A stretch of 64,000 nucleotides of DNA from contig JAVHKY010000060.1 in the NCBI GenBank assembly GCA_035079385.1, positions 124,001-188,000 on the forward strand, written 5' to 3'. The translations under genes and the position numbers were made by a program. The notes under the pieces were generated by a model. The model did no database searches. It had not been told where the DNA came from and saw only the letters and a program-made list of their open reading frames with translations. Below, piece by piece: positions 35,815-46,780 of this stretch. The DNA is from Aspidiotus rigidus (lineage: Eukaryota; Arthropoda; Insecta; Hemiptera; Diaspididae). Positions within the stretch are counted from its first letter, which is position 1; the number at the start of each line of letters is the position of its first letter.

Positions 35815-35960
35815 ATTTTTTTAATGACGTAGAGATGATCTATGACCTCTAAAACGTCGAGAAAGTTCATTTTGCCCTCTTTCTTTCACAACTGTGACGG
35901 GTGTAATACTCGTTTTTCTACGAGAAGTCGGTAAAATCGTCGAGAAAGAGAGCATACAAA
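35815..35960 (-). repeat. Dispersed repeat, inverted copy
   Basis: The minus strand holds the same AGTCGGTAAAA, GTATTACACCCGT and TTTCTCGACGTTTTAGAGG blocks as 5875-6000. It abuts the right end of the DNA transposon at 35795. Confidence 0.55.
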
Positions 35961-38019
35961 GGCTAGGGATCAACCCTGGTATAAAGGTATTCTTGATACG
36001 GGTATTCATGGTGGTGAAGAAATGGTAGAATTAGAAGTAGAAGATAAAATATACCTGAATCCGTATTCTATTTGAAATAAATCTTTCATATAAATTTATA
36101 CATGATCTTATTATCTCATTAAAGGCCATAATACGTAAAAGTAGCTTTTTTTTTTTTTTTTTTTTTTTTGCCACATAAAGCAGCAAAAAGTAGACAGGAA
36201 TGAAAGAAATCGCGAGCAAAAAATTTTCTAGCCTTTTTTACCAAAAAATATTTTGTCGGCCCAACTTTTGGAGAGTTCCAAATTTTTCTTAAAATAGGCC
36301 CTGCCGTCAAGATATTTTTCGTATTGCGTCGATACGTGATTTTTGCTCTTTTTATTTTGACGTGTATCCATGTATTTAAAATTTCCCACAAATTATGAAT
36401 TTATTGAATCGTTGCTCCTGAAATCTCAATAAGTTTGATACGTATACCATTATTTTCTCTGGTATAATATCAACGATATTGGCACTGCGAGTATTTATGG
36501 GCCTATATGTACTTATGAAGAAAACAATAACCGCTGGGTTTTTGTTTCTTTTCTCTCTAGTTTATCTCGCTCCTCGTCACGTTGCGGTAAGAGTTGACCG
36601 CAGACATTAAGTGCGCTTTCAATAAGTTTTCAAGTTGTTTGCTCCTTCGCTTTCTCTTCTTCAATTTGGTTGACTAGAGTACACCTTTTGTTCTCAGTAA
36701 TGTTTTAAAACCAAAGAAAAACGCGACTCCTATATGTATTGTACCCTCTCTATAGAGGAACATTTTTCAACGTAAAAAAATGAAAAATTATCGGATATCA
36801 ACACAAAAACTTTTTTCCTTTCAAACGTCCACCCAATTGTTGAAAAAAATCAATTTTTCATAGTGTTTCAGCTAAAATTTTGTAGTTTACCCATATCGTG
36901 AAATCTACGTGAGTAAGTACCGTACAGTTTGATTTTATTCATAGTTTGTCTGTGACATGACATAAAGTTCAATCAGTTACTCGGCTTAGAAAAGAGAAAA
37001 ATAATATTTAAAGGCCATCGCAATCTTTGCAAGGGTAGAGGAATTTGCGCAAGATTTCCCTGTCCCCTAAAAATCAGCTAGTCCAGAATTTTGCATCTAT
37101 TTCATCTTTCTTTTGTTTCCCCCCCTTTCAAGAAAAAAAGGGGAAAAGGAAGGTAAAAACTGAACACAAACTCGAGAGAATTCATCAACTCTTCAAACGA
37201 ATTTATTTGTTGCACGTCGCGTCGTTTTACTGATAAAATTTGAAAAATTCTTTAAATAGGTATACTTGCGATGATTGTATTTTTATTGATTTTCCCTTAC
37301 AAAAAAGTCTGAAATGATTTAATAAACGATAATGGACAAGAAGTCTTAAGATAACTGAAATATTTTCAAGTACGAGTATGTTGAGATTGAGCTTCTTCTT
37401 GCTTGCCTCTCGCCTAACTGCCGCAATAGGTTAAAAACTTGAGTCGATTAGTTGTACAATACATACTTTAATGAAGGTATAATATTATACGGGTATAACA
37501 AGATTATCTACGTTAGTGCATCATCCGGCAGTGTTGCCACGTATTCAATATGTTCACTGCCTCCTTCAATTCAAATAAGACAAGCTGGGAAAAGTAGGAC
37601 GGTTGCTATTAACAAGAGACTTCACTGCTCGAGGTACCAGGAGGGTCGGCTTTTGACAAATAAAATTTAAAGTAATCACAAAATCAAAATAATTATAGAA
37701 TTGTAAAATTGTTTTCTACATTTGAGCAAACGCCGGAAATCACAAATAAAATCTTAAATTTTATAACAATAGAAACATACTTACAAAGTTAATAAAAATG
37801 TATTAGGTACCAATTATAGAATCACAAACTTCATTTGTCTGCTCAAAACCCAACAATGTAATTATCATACTACCTACCTTTGTAGTCAACCTCCAAGTAC
37901 TTAGAACTAAGTATAAATTTAAAATTCAAAATTAAATCGCAGATCACAAACCCGGGATATCACATTTGCAATCCATGATCAATTTTCTAAATCATTCTGT
38001 TTCCTACATTTTCATTCGC
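35961..38019. other. Intergenic sequence, nothing recognised
   Basis: Includes a T25-like homopolymer at 36146-36171. No supported gene. Confidence 0.4.
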
Positions 38020-38362
38020 AATTCGTCGCCTGAAAACAGGACTATCTTAAGTCCAAAAATTCGATTTTCGGGTTTTGTTGCATTATTGTAGTATGGAGCG
38101 CTCTCTGTCGATTAGTTTACTTATTTCAAGTCCAAATCGTCAGGAAACTCTTAAAAATTAGAAGAACTAAAGTACCGTAGCTTATCTTTTCGGTGATAAG
38201 ACTAACCAATGAGTTTGAAATTGTTTTCCGATCAAGACTCAATGTTTTCCTTATATTCAAAACTTTTTCCAACAAAACGGCATCGAAGTAAAACTTTCAA
38301 ACTTTCCTCCTGAAAAAACACTGTTTTGGACTTAAGATAGTTCTGCTTTCAGGCGACGAATT
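38020..38362. mobile_element. MITE-like element with ~39-bp terminal inverted repeats
   Basis: Left arm 38020-38058 (AATTCGTCGCCTGAAAACAG...) and right arm 38324-38362 are reverse complements with two or three changes, including GACTATCTTAAGTCC and its partner. The interior (265 bp) is noncoding. Target duplication not established. Confidence 0.7.
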
Positions 38363-40439
38363 ATTCATTTCAGTTTTCCATTGCGTTGTGAGACATCTCG
38401 TTTCATTTGTATTCATTAAAGGAAAACAAATTTATAATTCGAACATCCAATCAAATTTATTAATACGCTGATCAATGCGAATCACGCAAAGACACAAGAA
38501 ACACTACTAAACAAAACACGTTGTATTATTGACACAGTACCATGTAGGTCTCACAAAATAAAAATACCCACAACTTACTGCGTTATTGACTGCCATGCCG
38601 TGACGTGCGAGCGTTTGAACTTACCCGAAGAAGAAAGAAAAAAGTGATTACATTACGGTCGGCTAGCGCCTGTGCCGGTGCCGAACCTAAAAATGTAGTA
38701 ATGTCTGTTCCATTTGAATTTTGAGAATAGTCAGAAGAGCACGTCCAACCCAAGGTCCCTAAGAAACACATTCCTAGCCGTTGGCGCGTCGCGTCGCACC
38801 CGGCCAGCACCAAACTACAGAAATACCTAATGAATAATACTTAGGTAACAAAATAACATTATCAAAATGCTACGAGAACAAGGCAGAATTTACTGGCTTT
38901 CTATGTCTCAAGAAAATCTAAAATTCAGAATTCCGTATTCTGGTATCTGGATAGGTGCCTATCAATATGAATACGTAACAAATTGCGATAAATTTTCGCG
39001 TGTCCGTATCCTCTCAGACTTACATCCTATCTTTAATTGAAGGCTGACGCCCTGCCATTTGTCTAGAAACGTTTTCTCGGATTTGTACGATGATTTGAAC
39101 GACCGTGTAACCTGAGTTTGAAAGCGCTTCGAAGGAGCGAAATTTAAAGATCATGGTGGTGAGTAAAGTGATAACTATTCTCAGCATACCAAGTAAATTG
39201 TCCTTAGATACACTCCATTACATTATTAGGATGATCGGATACGAAAATACGAGTAATTAGGGTTTGTAACTTCATAGGTACGATAATGCTTACATACGCA
39301 CAGGTACCTGGTGTCGATAATTTAACATTTCCATTGCCCAAATGGATTCTCTCTAAAGATATTTTGAAGCTATTCGTACCTCCTATATTTCTATAGGCGA
39401 ATTAATTTTATAATTATGTAGGTTGGTATTCATACCTGTCACGAAGAAATATATCATTTAGTTTACGGTATACGCTCTGGGATTACCTACGTACCTACAC
39501 AGAATAAGAACAATTAAACGAGAAAAAAACAACATTATTGTCAACTAAGAGTTATTCACTCTTTTTCACTTTCATTTAAGGTTGCTGCATAGGTGGTCTG
39601 TAGTAGTTTCCACAAATTTGTTGCTCCTCGACTTCTATTGCATTTATAGAACGGCCTAAGCATGGTAGGCAGATAACTAGGCCTATAGGTACTCATCTAT
39701 TCGATGCGTACCGATGCAAGTAGGTAACTCGTTCTCTTCTCGTATAATATCAATGGAAGCGTTCACCACTATAACGTCACAGCTAATGTCAGATTTGTCA
39801 AAAAAAAGTATGCAATCTCCTCGATTTTGATCGTACTTAGTTTACTTTTGTTTAATACGCGACCGCGCGACTTCCCATTCTGGAAATTGATAAATATTCA
39901 AACAACGAACCACACACAAATAAGGAACCGGGGGTTTGTTTTCACAAATTTAGATCCATCGTAATAATGGAAATGAACCTGCGGTTTCTTATTTATGAAT
40001 ACGGTATCAGAAAGATTGATCAATTTGTGAAACACCATTTTTTATACCTAGGTACTGATGGAAAATTGCGGATGAAACAAAAGTAAATAAAAAATGAAGG
40101 AAATTCAGCAAGCAGATTGTATACTTTTTGTGCTCATTTTTCAACGAATTTGACATAGGTCACAGGTGACGTGAGGGTGAATGCTCCCATTGTCAAGTGA
40201 AATGAAATCACTACACCTAACTACTTCGGACGTTCTGTAAAGGATTTACTTATTTGAGACAGACTCCATCACAAAAAAAAACCTTCTTAAACTTGGCAAT
40301 ACAGATAGATTATTTTTCGCAGTCTTTCATTGTAACTCGTATCACCAAATTGGACGATGTTATTTCTCATTTGATAATCAATTCAGATGACGCGTTACGA
40401 TTTTTTATACTCTTTCACTATAGGTACTTCGTTTATCAC
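38363..40439. other. Intergenic sequence; one GC-richer patch
   Basis: 38600-38825 is more GC-rich than its surroundings. The minus strand there has a 76-codon frame without an ATG that ends next to GGGTAAGT, a good splice-donor match. That is the only hint of a host exon in the window and it is weak. Nothing else recognised. Confidence 0.3.
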
Positions 40440-40452
40440 GTACAAAATGATT
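40440..40452. repeat. Left 13-bp target-site duplication of Penelope element
   Basis: GTACAAAATGATT here and again at 41939-41951, exactly flanking the Penelope-like element. Confidence 0.85.
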
Positions 40453-40540
40453 AACAGATTTAAATTTTATCGGTGAAGTATACGTTTAACTCTTAAGCAA
40501 AAACTAGGCTAACTTCACCATTTATTTTCAAAAAACATTC

Positions 40541-40578
40541 ACTACGTTTCGAACGAGTAACCGTTCTTTATCAAGTGA
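40541..40578 (-). ncRNA. Hammerhead-like motif in 3' terminal copy
   Basis: On the minus strand: CACT, then TTGATAAA-type core (the shared T counted once), a perfect stem GAACG-GTTACT-CGTTC, GAAAC, GT and AGTG closing on CACT. This is the order of a minimal type-I hammerhead as found in Penelope-like elements. The core differs from CUGAUGA at two positions, C3 to T and G8 to A, which would keep the known C3-G8 pairing as U-A. Confidence 0.55.
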
Positions 40579-40669
40579 GAAAACGAACTGAAAAAAAATA
40601 TATATATATACCAGAGGTAAATAAACACAGATACAGCGAACACAAAACACGAAATTACAGGACAATGAA

Positions 40670-41854
40670 TCACACATATCTTTTGACTAGCGTCGAATAA
40701 TACAATTTTAAATTACCGCAGTCCGTTTTGAAGTTCACAGCTTTATCATGAGTCATAATTTCCACGATTTCTCGGATCTTTCTATTCCTGTTATTATCTA
40801 CGTGAGCTAAGATGGACGGATTATCAAAATCAAACTTATGTTTAAATATTCTAGAGTGGCAGGCCAGAGCAGTATGATCGTTTTCATTTGTTTGGTCGTG
40901 TCCATGTTGGAGCAGTCTTTTCCCCAAAAGTTGACAAGTCTCTCCCACATAGACACTGGGGCATTCCGAACAAGGTATACAATATACAACACCTGAGTTT
41001 TTTAGGAGGGGGGTCTTGTCTTTGGTCCGAGAGAACAAATTTTGTTGCAGGGTGTTGTGATTCTCAAAGGCTATAAAAATTTCAGGATCAAGTTTCTTAA
41101 GCATGTGACTAACAACCATACTACTCTGACCTACGTAAAGGAAGGATACAAATTTATTCTTACGTCTATAACTGTCATAATTCTTAAATTTAGGTTTACA
41201 TATAGAGTCGAAAAAGGTGTCGGGGTAGTCATTATTCTTAAGCATAAGTCTAAATTTACAATCTAATTCCTCATGAAAAACTGGATTCGATAACTTCATC
41301 CACTTGTCTCTTAAATTCCTAGCGGTATTAAGTTTAAAATGATAGGGTTGGTTCGAATCGAAATTAATAATGCGACCTGTGTGGGTCGGTTTTTCGTAAT
41401 GACGACATATTATAAGTCCATCTTTATCGCGAATGAAGGAGATGTCAAGAAAATTTATCGAATTTTTATCTATCTCGTACGTGAATTTAAGGTCACAATT
41501 AAAACTATTAAGGAAGTTATGAATTTCGTCAAAATAATCCTTAGATACCACAAAAAGGCTATCGTCTACGTACTTAGTTATAAATTTAATATTGTTTTGA
41601 TATCTGTCAAAGACCAAATAAAACAATTCATCTAAAATTAACTCCGATACAATGGGGGAGAGTGGACTCCCCATAGCTACGCCCTTGATCTGCGAATACA
41701 CTACACCATCGTATTGACAGTACCCCCATTTCAAACAGTAGTTGATGGCTTCTAGAAAGAAATTTTCCTCCAATGGAGTATGCTGTTTGAGTTTGTCCCA
41801 CAGCTTTGAGATGGTGCTTACTACCAGATCATGAGGTATAGTTCGTTTTCTCAC
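40670..41854 (-). CDS. Penelope-like reverse transcriptase (C-terminal part) with GIY-YIG endonuclease
   Basis: The 394-codon frame starts at a GTG lying at the junction with the inverted terminal copy, so it is a truncated 5' end and not a natural start. Residues ~55-75 hold QIKGVAMGSPLSP (RT motif B) and ~92-98 KYVDDSL (motif C, YVDD catalytic pair). Motif A and the N-terminal fingers are missing. Residues ~285-320 hold SGVVYCIPC...VYVGETCQLLGKRLLQH, the GIY-YIG core with its arginine. RT plus C-terminal GIY-YIG is diagnostic of Penelope-like elements. The frame has no internal stop. Without motif A it cannot be an active polymerase; the endonuclease domain could still be intact. Confidence 0.92.
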   Translation of the reverse strand: MRKRTIPHDLVVSTISKLWDKLKQHTPLEENFFLEAINYCLKWGYCQYDGVVYSQIKGVAMGSPLSPIVSELILDELFYLVFDRYQNNIKFITKYVDDSLFVVSKDYFDEIHNFLNSFNCDLKFTYEIDKNSINFLDISFIRDKDGLIICRHYEKPTHTGRIINFDSNQPYHFKLNTARNLRDKWMKLSNPVFHEELDCKFRLMLKNNDYPDTFFDSICKPKFKNYDSYRRKNKFVSFLYVGQSSMVVSHMLKKLDPEIFIAFENHNTLQQNLFSRTKDKTPLLKNSGVVYCIPCSECPSVYVGETCQLLGKRLLQHGHDQTNENDHTALACHSRIFKHKFDFDNPSILAHVDNNRNRKIREIVEIMTHDKAVNFKTDCGNLKLYYSTLVKRYV

Positions 41855-41889
41855 TTGATAATGAACGGTTACTGGTTCGAAACGTAGTG
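41852..41889 (+). ncRNA. Hammerhead-like motif in inverted 5' terminal copy
   Basis: The plus strand reads CACTTGATAAT, then GAACGGTTACTGGTTC, then GAAACGTAGTG, the same hammerhead-like layout as 40541-40578, with two base differences from it. Stem II keeps four pairs (GAAC/GTTC) and loses the fifth. The core shows the same C3T/G8A pair change. Confidence 0.5.
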
Positions 41890-41938
41890 AATGTTTTTTG
41901 AAAATAAATGGCGAAGTTAGCCTAGTTTTTGCTTAAGA

Positions 41939-41951
41939 GTACAAAATGATT
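41939..41951. repeat. Right 13-bp target-site duplication of Penelope element
   Basis: GTACAAAATGATT, identical to 40440-40452. Confidence 0.85.
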
Positions 41952-42992
41952 GTTGCTAATGTTTTGTAGGTAATTAATTTCAAAATATTTTTCACACTGA
42001 TGACTCCTTTAATTAACTGAGTATACCTATTGATTTATACAAAGATTGTTTAAGATTAAAATACACTAGAACGATAAGTACGAGCACTCGATGCACAAGA
42101 ACGGTACCTAGTATCACGCAATTCCATTTCTCACCACAACATATTATATGTAACTTAATTGAATGTACCGCGCGCTGCACGTCACATAGGTAGGTATGCC
42201 GCTAAACGTCTGCTTTTGACATTACACTCAGTGGGCGTACTTATTGAAACTTTTCAAAATTTCTCATAAAAATATTGTTTTAATCCAAGAGTTGAAGAGG
42301 AGGAAATTTATTTCCCATTGTAAGTTTGATTTTTCGAAGTACTTTTCAAGAAAAAAGAAGAAAAAAAAATCAACTGTATCACCATTAGGAAATTACTTGG
42401 GTAAATAAATTTCCTTCTCTTCAGACTTTTTATTAAAGCTATATTCTTTGAGAAATTCTGAAAAGTTTGATCCCTCCACATGAAGCGCAACGGTAAGACA
42501 TAAACGCCGGTGAACGGCTCGTATTGGAAAGTGTCCAATGTTGCTACTTTTATCCGGTGGTACGCATACAAGTGCTGAAACTTGTTGTTCTGATGCACTA
42601 CATATATTCAAGATTCATCAAATTACGTCAAAGTGATTCATGAAGGGCGCAAAATTGGATGTACAAAATACGTATAAGATTGTACTATAATATGTACTTA
42701 CAAATTTACTAGCCACTGCGCCTCTGACACGGGCTAGTATTTTGAGAGAGGTCACTGCGTGATGTTGGTTGAATAAGGAGGATGCTCGTGCTTTGCACTC
42801 AACTGCAGCGCAATTTGGAGCTCGCAAATACGTTTGTTTTGTATACGTATCCTTGTGAAATCTTTCGATGCAATTTATTGCTAATTCCACTCCGTTCCAA
42901 ATTTCACAATTCACAAAAAGCAAAAGCAAGATCAGGTCAAGAATTCTACCGGTCTTATATCAGACATTTCAACTTTGTTTTATAAAATAAAT
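41952..42992. other. Intergenic sequence, nothing recognised
   Basis: No supported feature. Confidence 0.4.
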
Positions 42993-43001
42993 GAACAAAA
43001 C

Positions 43002-43719
43002 GGTTCTAGGACATTTGTTCGCAGGACAATTATTCGCAGACAATTGTTCGCAAGACAATTGTTCGCATGGATAATTATTTGCAGGACAATTGTTCGCAAG
43101 AGACAATTATTCGCATGACAATTGTTCGCACGGACAATTGTTCACTTTTTATGCAAAAAATTGTTCCCAGAAAAATTGTTCCCAGAAAAATTGTTCGGAC
43201 AATGAACAAATATAGGTATCTACCCTTCATCGGTAATATTTCGTAGAAAATTATATCTTTACCGAAAGCGCTCGCGCATATTTTAATTTTAATTCTATAC
43301 GGTATTCGTAAAATAAATCCTTTGATAATTATGTCTCGCCGTAATTTTGTTGAAGAGCGTATCCATACCATTCGTAGAAAATCTCACGTGTTTATACACT
43401 TCGCACAATTTACGTTCTACACACGTTGTTCCGAGTAGTTAACGATAAGAAATATTTTTCTCCTGTTCCAACCTTATCACACATTTACTTTTTTGCGAAC
43501 AATTTCTTGTAGACTTTTTTGTGATGCGAACAATTTTTTTTCCTTGCGAACAATTTTCCTTGCGAATAATTGTCCGTGCGAACAATTGTCCTGTGAACAA
43601 TTGTCATGCGAATAATTGTCCGTGCGAACAATTGTCTGTGCGAACAATTGTCTTGCGAACAATTGTCTGCGAATAATTGTCCTGCGAACACATGTCCTGC
43701 GAACAATTGTCCCCGCACC
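43002..43719. mobile_element. Foldback element, tandem-unit terminal repeats, 9-bp duplication
   Basis: The 718-bp element is flanked by a perfect 9-bp GAACAAAAC duplication (42993-43001 and 43720-43728), a size typical of MULE transposons. It starts GGTTCTAGGACA, and its other end reads GGTGCGGGGACA on the minus strand. Both ends (about 43002-43200 and 43488-43719) are ~200-bp inverted arms made of roughly 12 degenerate units of GGACAATTGTTCGCA, 13-17 bp each. The ~290-bp middle has no coding sequence. The layout is that of Drosophila FB elements, whose NOF partner is classed with MULEs. Confidence 0.85.
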
Positions 43720-43804
43720 GAACAAAACAATGCGTGCATTTTACATTGCTAGTCACTGTAAATTATAATAAAGGCACATTACAGACATGCACAAATCGTA
43801 CAAT

Positions 43805-44119
43805 GGACTAACTTACCTGGCGAAGTCCAATTGAAATTGTATGAGGGCCGCCTCCAAAAAGGACACATTGTAGTCTCTCACGTAAGTGCAGTGTAGCCAC
43901 ATATTTAAAGTAGGGAAAAAAAAACATTGTCAGGGAATTCCCACTGTACTTGGTACATGCTACGTCGAAATTGTTATTATTTATAGAATATTATTGCTGT
44001 GAGTAAGTAAAGGTGGGGGCCAGTTCGCTGGCTGAAGGTATCCTTTTTTGGGTGGGACTGTCCTGTTTGGAGGCGGCCCTCATACAATTTCAATTGAACT
44101 TCACCAGGTAAGTTAGTCC
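43805..44119. mobile_element. MITE-like element with 60-bp terminal inverted repeats
   Basis: Left arm 43805-43864 (GGACTAACTTACCTGG..., later GAGGGCCGCCTCC) and right arm 44059-44119 are reverse complements with about three differences. A further GTCGCCTCCAAACAGGACACATTGTAG fragment, part of the left arm in direct orientation, lies at 44219-44243, separated by the hairpin at 44132-44200. Noncoding. Confidence 0.75.
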
Positions 44120-44131
44120 AATTATATAATT

Positions 44132-44200
44132 CCTTCTTTTCAAGAAGGGGGCACCTCTTATGGGACGTTTATGCGAGTTACACCCTTCTTGAAAAGAAGG
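44132..44200. repeat. Hairpin with perfect 18-bp arms
   Basis: CCTTCTTTTCAAGAAGGG at 44132-44149 is the exact reverse complement of 44183-44200. Each arm is itself nearly palindromic, so two alternative folds are possible. It sits between two fragments of the neighbouring MITE. Confidence 0.7.
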
Positions 44201-44912
44201 ATTTATATTTTATTTTGAGTCGCCTCCAAACAGGACACATTGTAGTTCTTTAAAGTGATCACAGCAATAAGCCCTCTAAGTGACCATTGCCAGGAAAGGA
44301 ATTATACATATAAATTATATATGTTTTTAGAACATCTTCTTCTTATAATGCATAAAGGGTAAAACATGGAGTCTACTGAACTTCCGTTTTACATTTTTTT
44401 TTTTTTTTGCTTTGATTTGAATAAGCATAGAACTGAAATATTTTTCTTATAGGTCAACCAAGGGGAAAGGTCCAACAAGTTTTCAACAAATATGACCATA
44501 GTATGCAATCTTACTTGGATTTATACTCATATGAAAAGAAATACATCTAATATAAAGCGGAAAGTTTGTCTGTTGTCTGTCCTTTTATAACTCGAGAACC
44601 CCTGTACCTATCGACTTGAAATCTCCGCCACATATTCGTATTATTCCAAAATAAATTTTAAACCATGAATGAAAATATTAGCTCCCATAGAAAAAAAATT
44701 CTCATTAAAAATTGTGTGCCCTCGCTCTATGCGTCACTTGACGCGATTCGATTTGATTCATCAAAGAAGGGTACCGAAGAAGGGTACCTACAACTGTCTA
44801 CTGTATTTCTCTCCTACCCTCACATACTGTACATACTTGAGAACCGGATTTTGGTGTTACCTTCTAAATTGCAGCACGTTAGAGGTGTGTTCTTTTTATT
44901 TTCTTAACGTTA
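44201..44912. other. Intergenic sequence, nothing recognised
   Basis: A T-rich tract at 44394-44408. No supported gene. Confidence 0.4.
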
Positions 44913-45252
44913 CCGGAAGTCTTCGACCATATACTGATGGACATGCCATACTGATAAGAACGTGAAGCCAAACAAATCGATTTTGAGAAGTGACGAAAAG
45001 TGGCTCTTGATTACAAGCTTATTTCGAGCAAGAAAATGATGTTTCCAGTTTTTTTTTACGGAAATTAACAAGTAGACAACAATTATGCATACATTACGTA
45101 AAAATCTTGGTTGATTTTGGTAAAAATGTAAAATTGAAAAAAAAACCACGAAGTGTTATTCTCATGATGATAACAAAGTGCCACTTTTCGGTGTTTCTCG
45201 TTTTCGATTTCTTATCAGTATGGCATGTCCATCAGTATATAGTCGAAGCCGG
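44913..45252. mobile_element. MITE-like element with ~45-bp terminal inverted repeats
   Basis: Left arm 44913-44960 (CCGGAAGTCTTCGACCATAT..., ATGGACATGCCATACTGATA) pairs with right arm 45209-45252 with about three changes. Interior 248 bp, noncoding. Confidence 0.7.
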
Positions 45253-45351
45253 AAGTACGGAAATCTTAGAATGTTTGTCTCACTGTCTGTAGAAAGGCGA
45301 CTGTGACAACGATGATATGTTTGTATGCCTGTTATTTGAACGCTTTTACCT

Positions 45352-45564
45352 ATAGGGCTTTTCTATGTCGGTGCATTGCATACGTATTTTCCTACGTGTT
45401 ATCGAAATTGTAGTATTTCTAACATTGCTCTTATGGGTGTTGCTGGATTGCATACTTATTTTCATTGTGGAGTAGTATGCCATAAGAGCAATGTTGGAAA
45501 TACTACAATTTCGATAACACGTAGGAAAATACGTATGCAATGCACCGACATGGAAAAGCCCTAT
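45352..45564. repeat. 213-bp foldback with ~84-bp arms
   Basis: Arms 45352-45436 and 45481-45564 are reverse complements with only about three differences; loop 44 bp. Two mirrored frames over it are the same peptide read from each arm, not genes. Ends read ATAGGGCTTTTC and complement. Confidence 0.8.
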
Positions 45565-45857
45565 TGACGTGCAGTATTTTTTGAAAGTCTTATTTTTATT
45601 CGGGTAATAAAAGTTCTAGATAAATGTCAACGTTCTGACTCCTTCTGGATGGAGTAACGAGCGAATAACTAGATGGTAAAAAACGACAAATTCCGACGTA
45701 GTAAAACTGCTTTTCATTGTACACGTTGTTCCAAATGTTTAAACGTGTTAAGCCTCACAGTTCTAAAAAATAATTATTGTATACTCATTTTTATGAAAAA
45801 TTGAAGAGAACAAAAATTGTAGCCCCTGTAATTTCCTTTCAAATGAGTCTAATTTCA

Positions 45858-45888
<31 letters not shown>

Positions 45889-46350
45889 CGGAGACGGTCC
45901 ATCCATCATTTCCTTATATTCATTGCAACTGATAAAATATTGAATTACTCCGTTTTTTGCTGCAATACAGCCTTTACCTGTCAAGTTAGCTCTTACCCTT
46001 GAAATCCAAATATTTACAAAACACAGATATCTACTCAACACACAGCTGGCGGTTAGGCGCGCCGCTGACCGCTAGTAAAGAAGAATTTTGAGAAGCCCAC
46101 CTTTATTAGCATTGGGTGGGATTCTTCCGCACGAAATGAAGAGACCGAAATCACGAAAAAAAAAGTCTTTAAGTGGTTAAAAATCATTTCACGAAAAAAA
46201 AAATGGAAGTGAACATTGAAAATGGTACATGAACATGAAAAAGAAGTACATTAAACAAAAAAATCACCAAAAATTAATATAAACAAGAGAAAGCATACGC
46301 TTCAATCATAAAATGAGTTGGAAACTAAAAAATCATTCTATGATTAAAAA
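45565..46350. other. Intergenic sequence; small GA microsatellite
   Basis: A (GA)14 tract lies at 45861-45888. Nothing else recognised. Confidence 0.5.
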
Positions 46351-46354
46351 TGTA

Positions 46355-46780
46355 TTGCACCACGAGGCGTGAACGGGTTTGGCTTTACTCGGCCTGCCAT
46401 CTTTTCTTTTTTGGCCAAGAGGAAATGTTTTCGCCTCGAGTGGCACTGGTAGTAGCTTCAACCGAATGTACATCCCACCGAAGCACATTCCACCGTATGC
46501 TTACACTGCAAACTTTTCAAAAAAAGGGGGGAGCATGTGCATTTCGATTCCCGCAAATTTCCTCTGTTGGTGACTATGGTACAGACACTGAATTTGCGGG
46601 CTTTGAAGTCGTTGAACGTTTGCCGTCTGTCGTCGCCTCTCAGAAATTCGGACGGTTCTTTTTCCCAAATACAATTCTTACTGCTTCCTGCTGCCACAAA
46701 GTACTGCGTTCAACTTTCTTCCTCGTGAGGGTATTACAGAATTGCTTTATCAGCTGCAACTTACTGATAAGCGGCAGTCC
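46355..46780 (-). pseudogene. MULE transposase C-terminus with SWIM finger, relic
   Basis: On the minus strand one frame holds CTCSPLFLKSLQCKHTVEC, a SWIM-type CxC...CxH finger. A shifted frame just downstream gives VPLEAKTFPLGQKRKDGRPS, the same AT-hook tail seen at 10220-10310. At least two frameshifts separate these parts, so it is a pseudogene. The catalytic DDE region is not recognisable upstream. It belongs to the same MULE group as the 10-kb relic but is more decayed. Confidence 0.7.

Larger units (their letters stand above)
40453..41938 (-). mobile_element. Penelope-like retroelement, 5'-truncated, inverted terminal copies
   Basis: The 1,486-bp insertion is bounded by a perfect 13-bp duplication. 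It carries 99-bp inverted copies of its terminal region (40491-40589 and 41840-41938), about 95 percent identical by eye, plus a ~38-bp unpaired tail at 40453-40490. The minus strand codes for the C-terminal reverse transcriptase and GIY-YIG endonuclease. Terminal repeats in either direct or inverted orientation, and 5' truncation, are known habits of Penelope-like elements. The uninterrupted frame and exact duplication point to a fairly recent insertion. Confidence 0.9.

Noticed and set aside
38583..38825. Host gene first exon on the minus strand with a GGGTAAGT donor
   Set aside because: The frame has no ATG at its start, no recognisable domain and no partner exon; a splice-donor match alone is common by chance.
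43477..43739. Arg/Thr/Ile-rich repeated peptides
   Set aside because: They translate the tandem CGAACAATTGTC units of the foldback arm.
45346..45567. Two near-identical frames on opposite strands
   Set aside because: Mirror readings of a foldback element.
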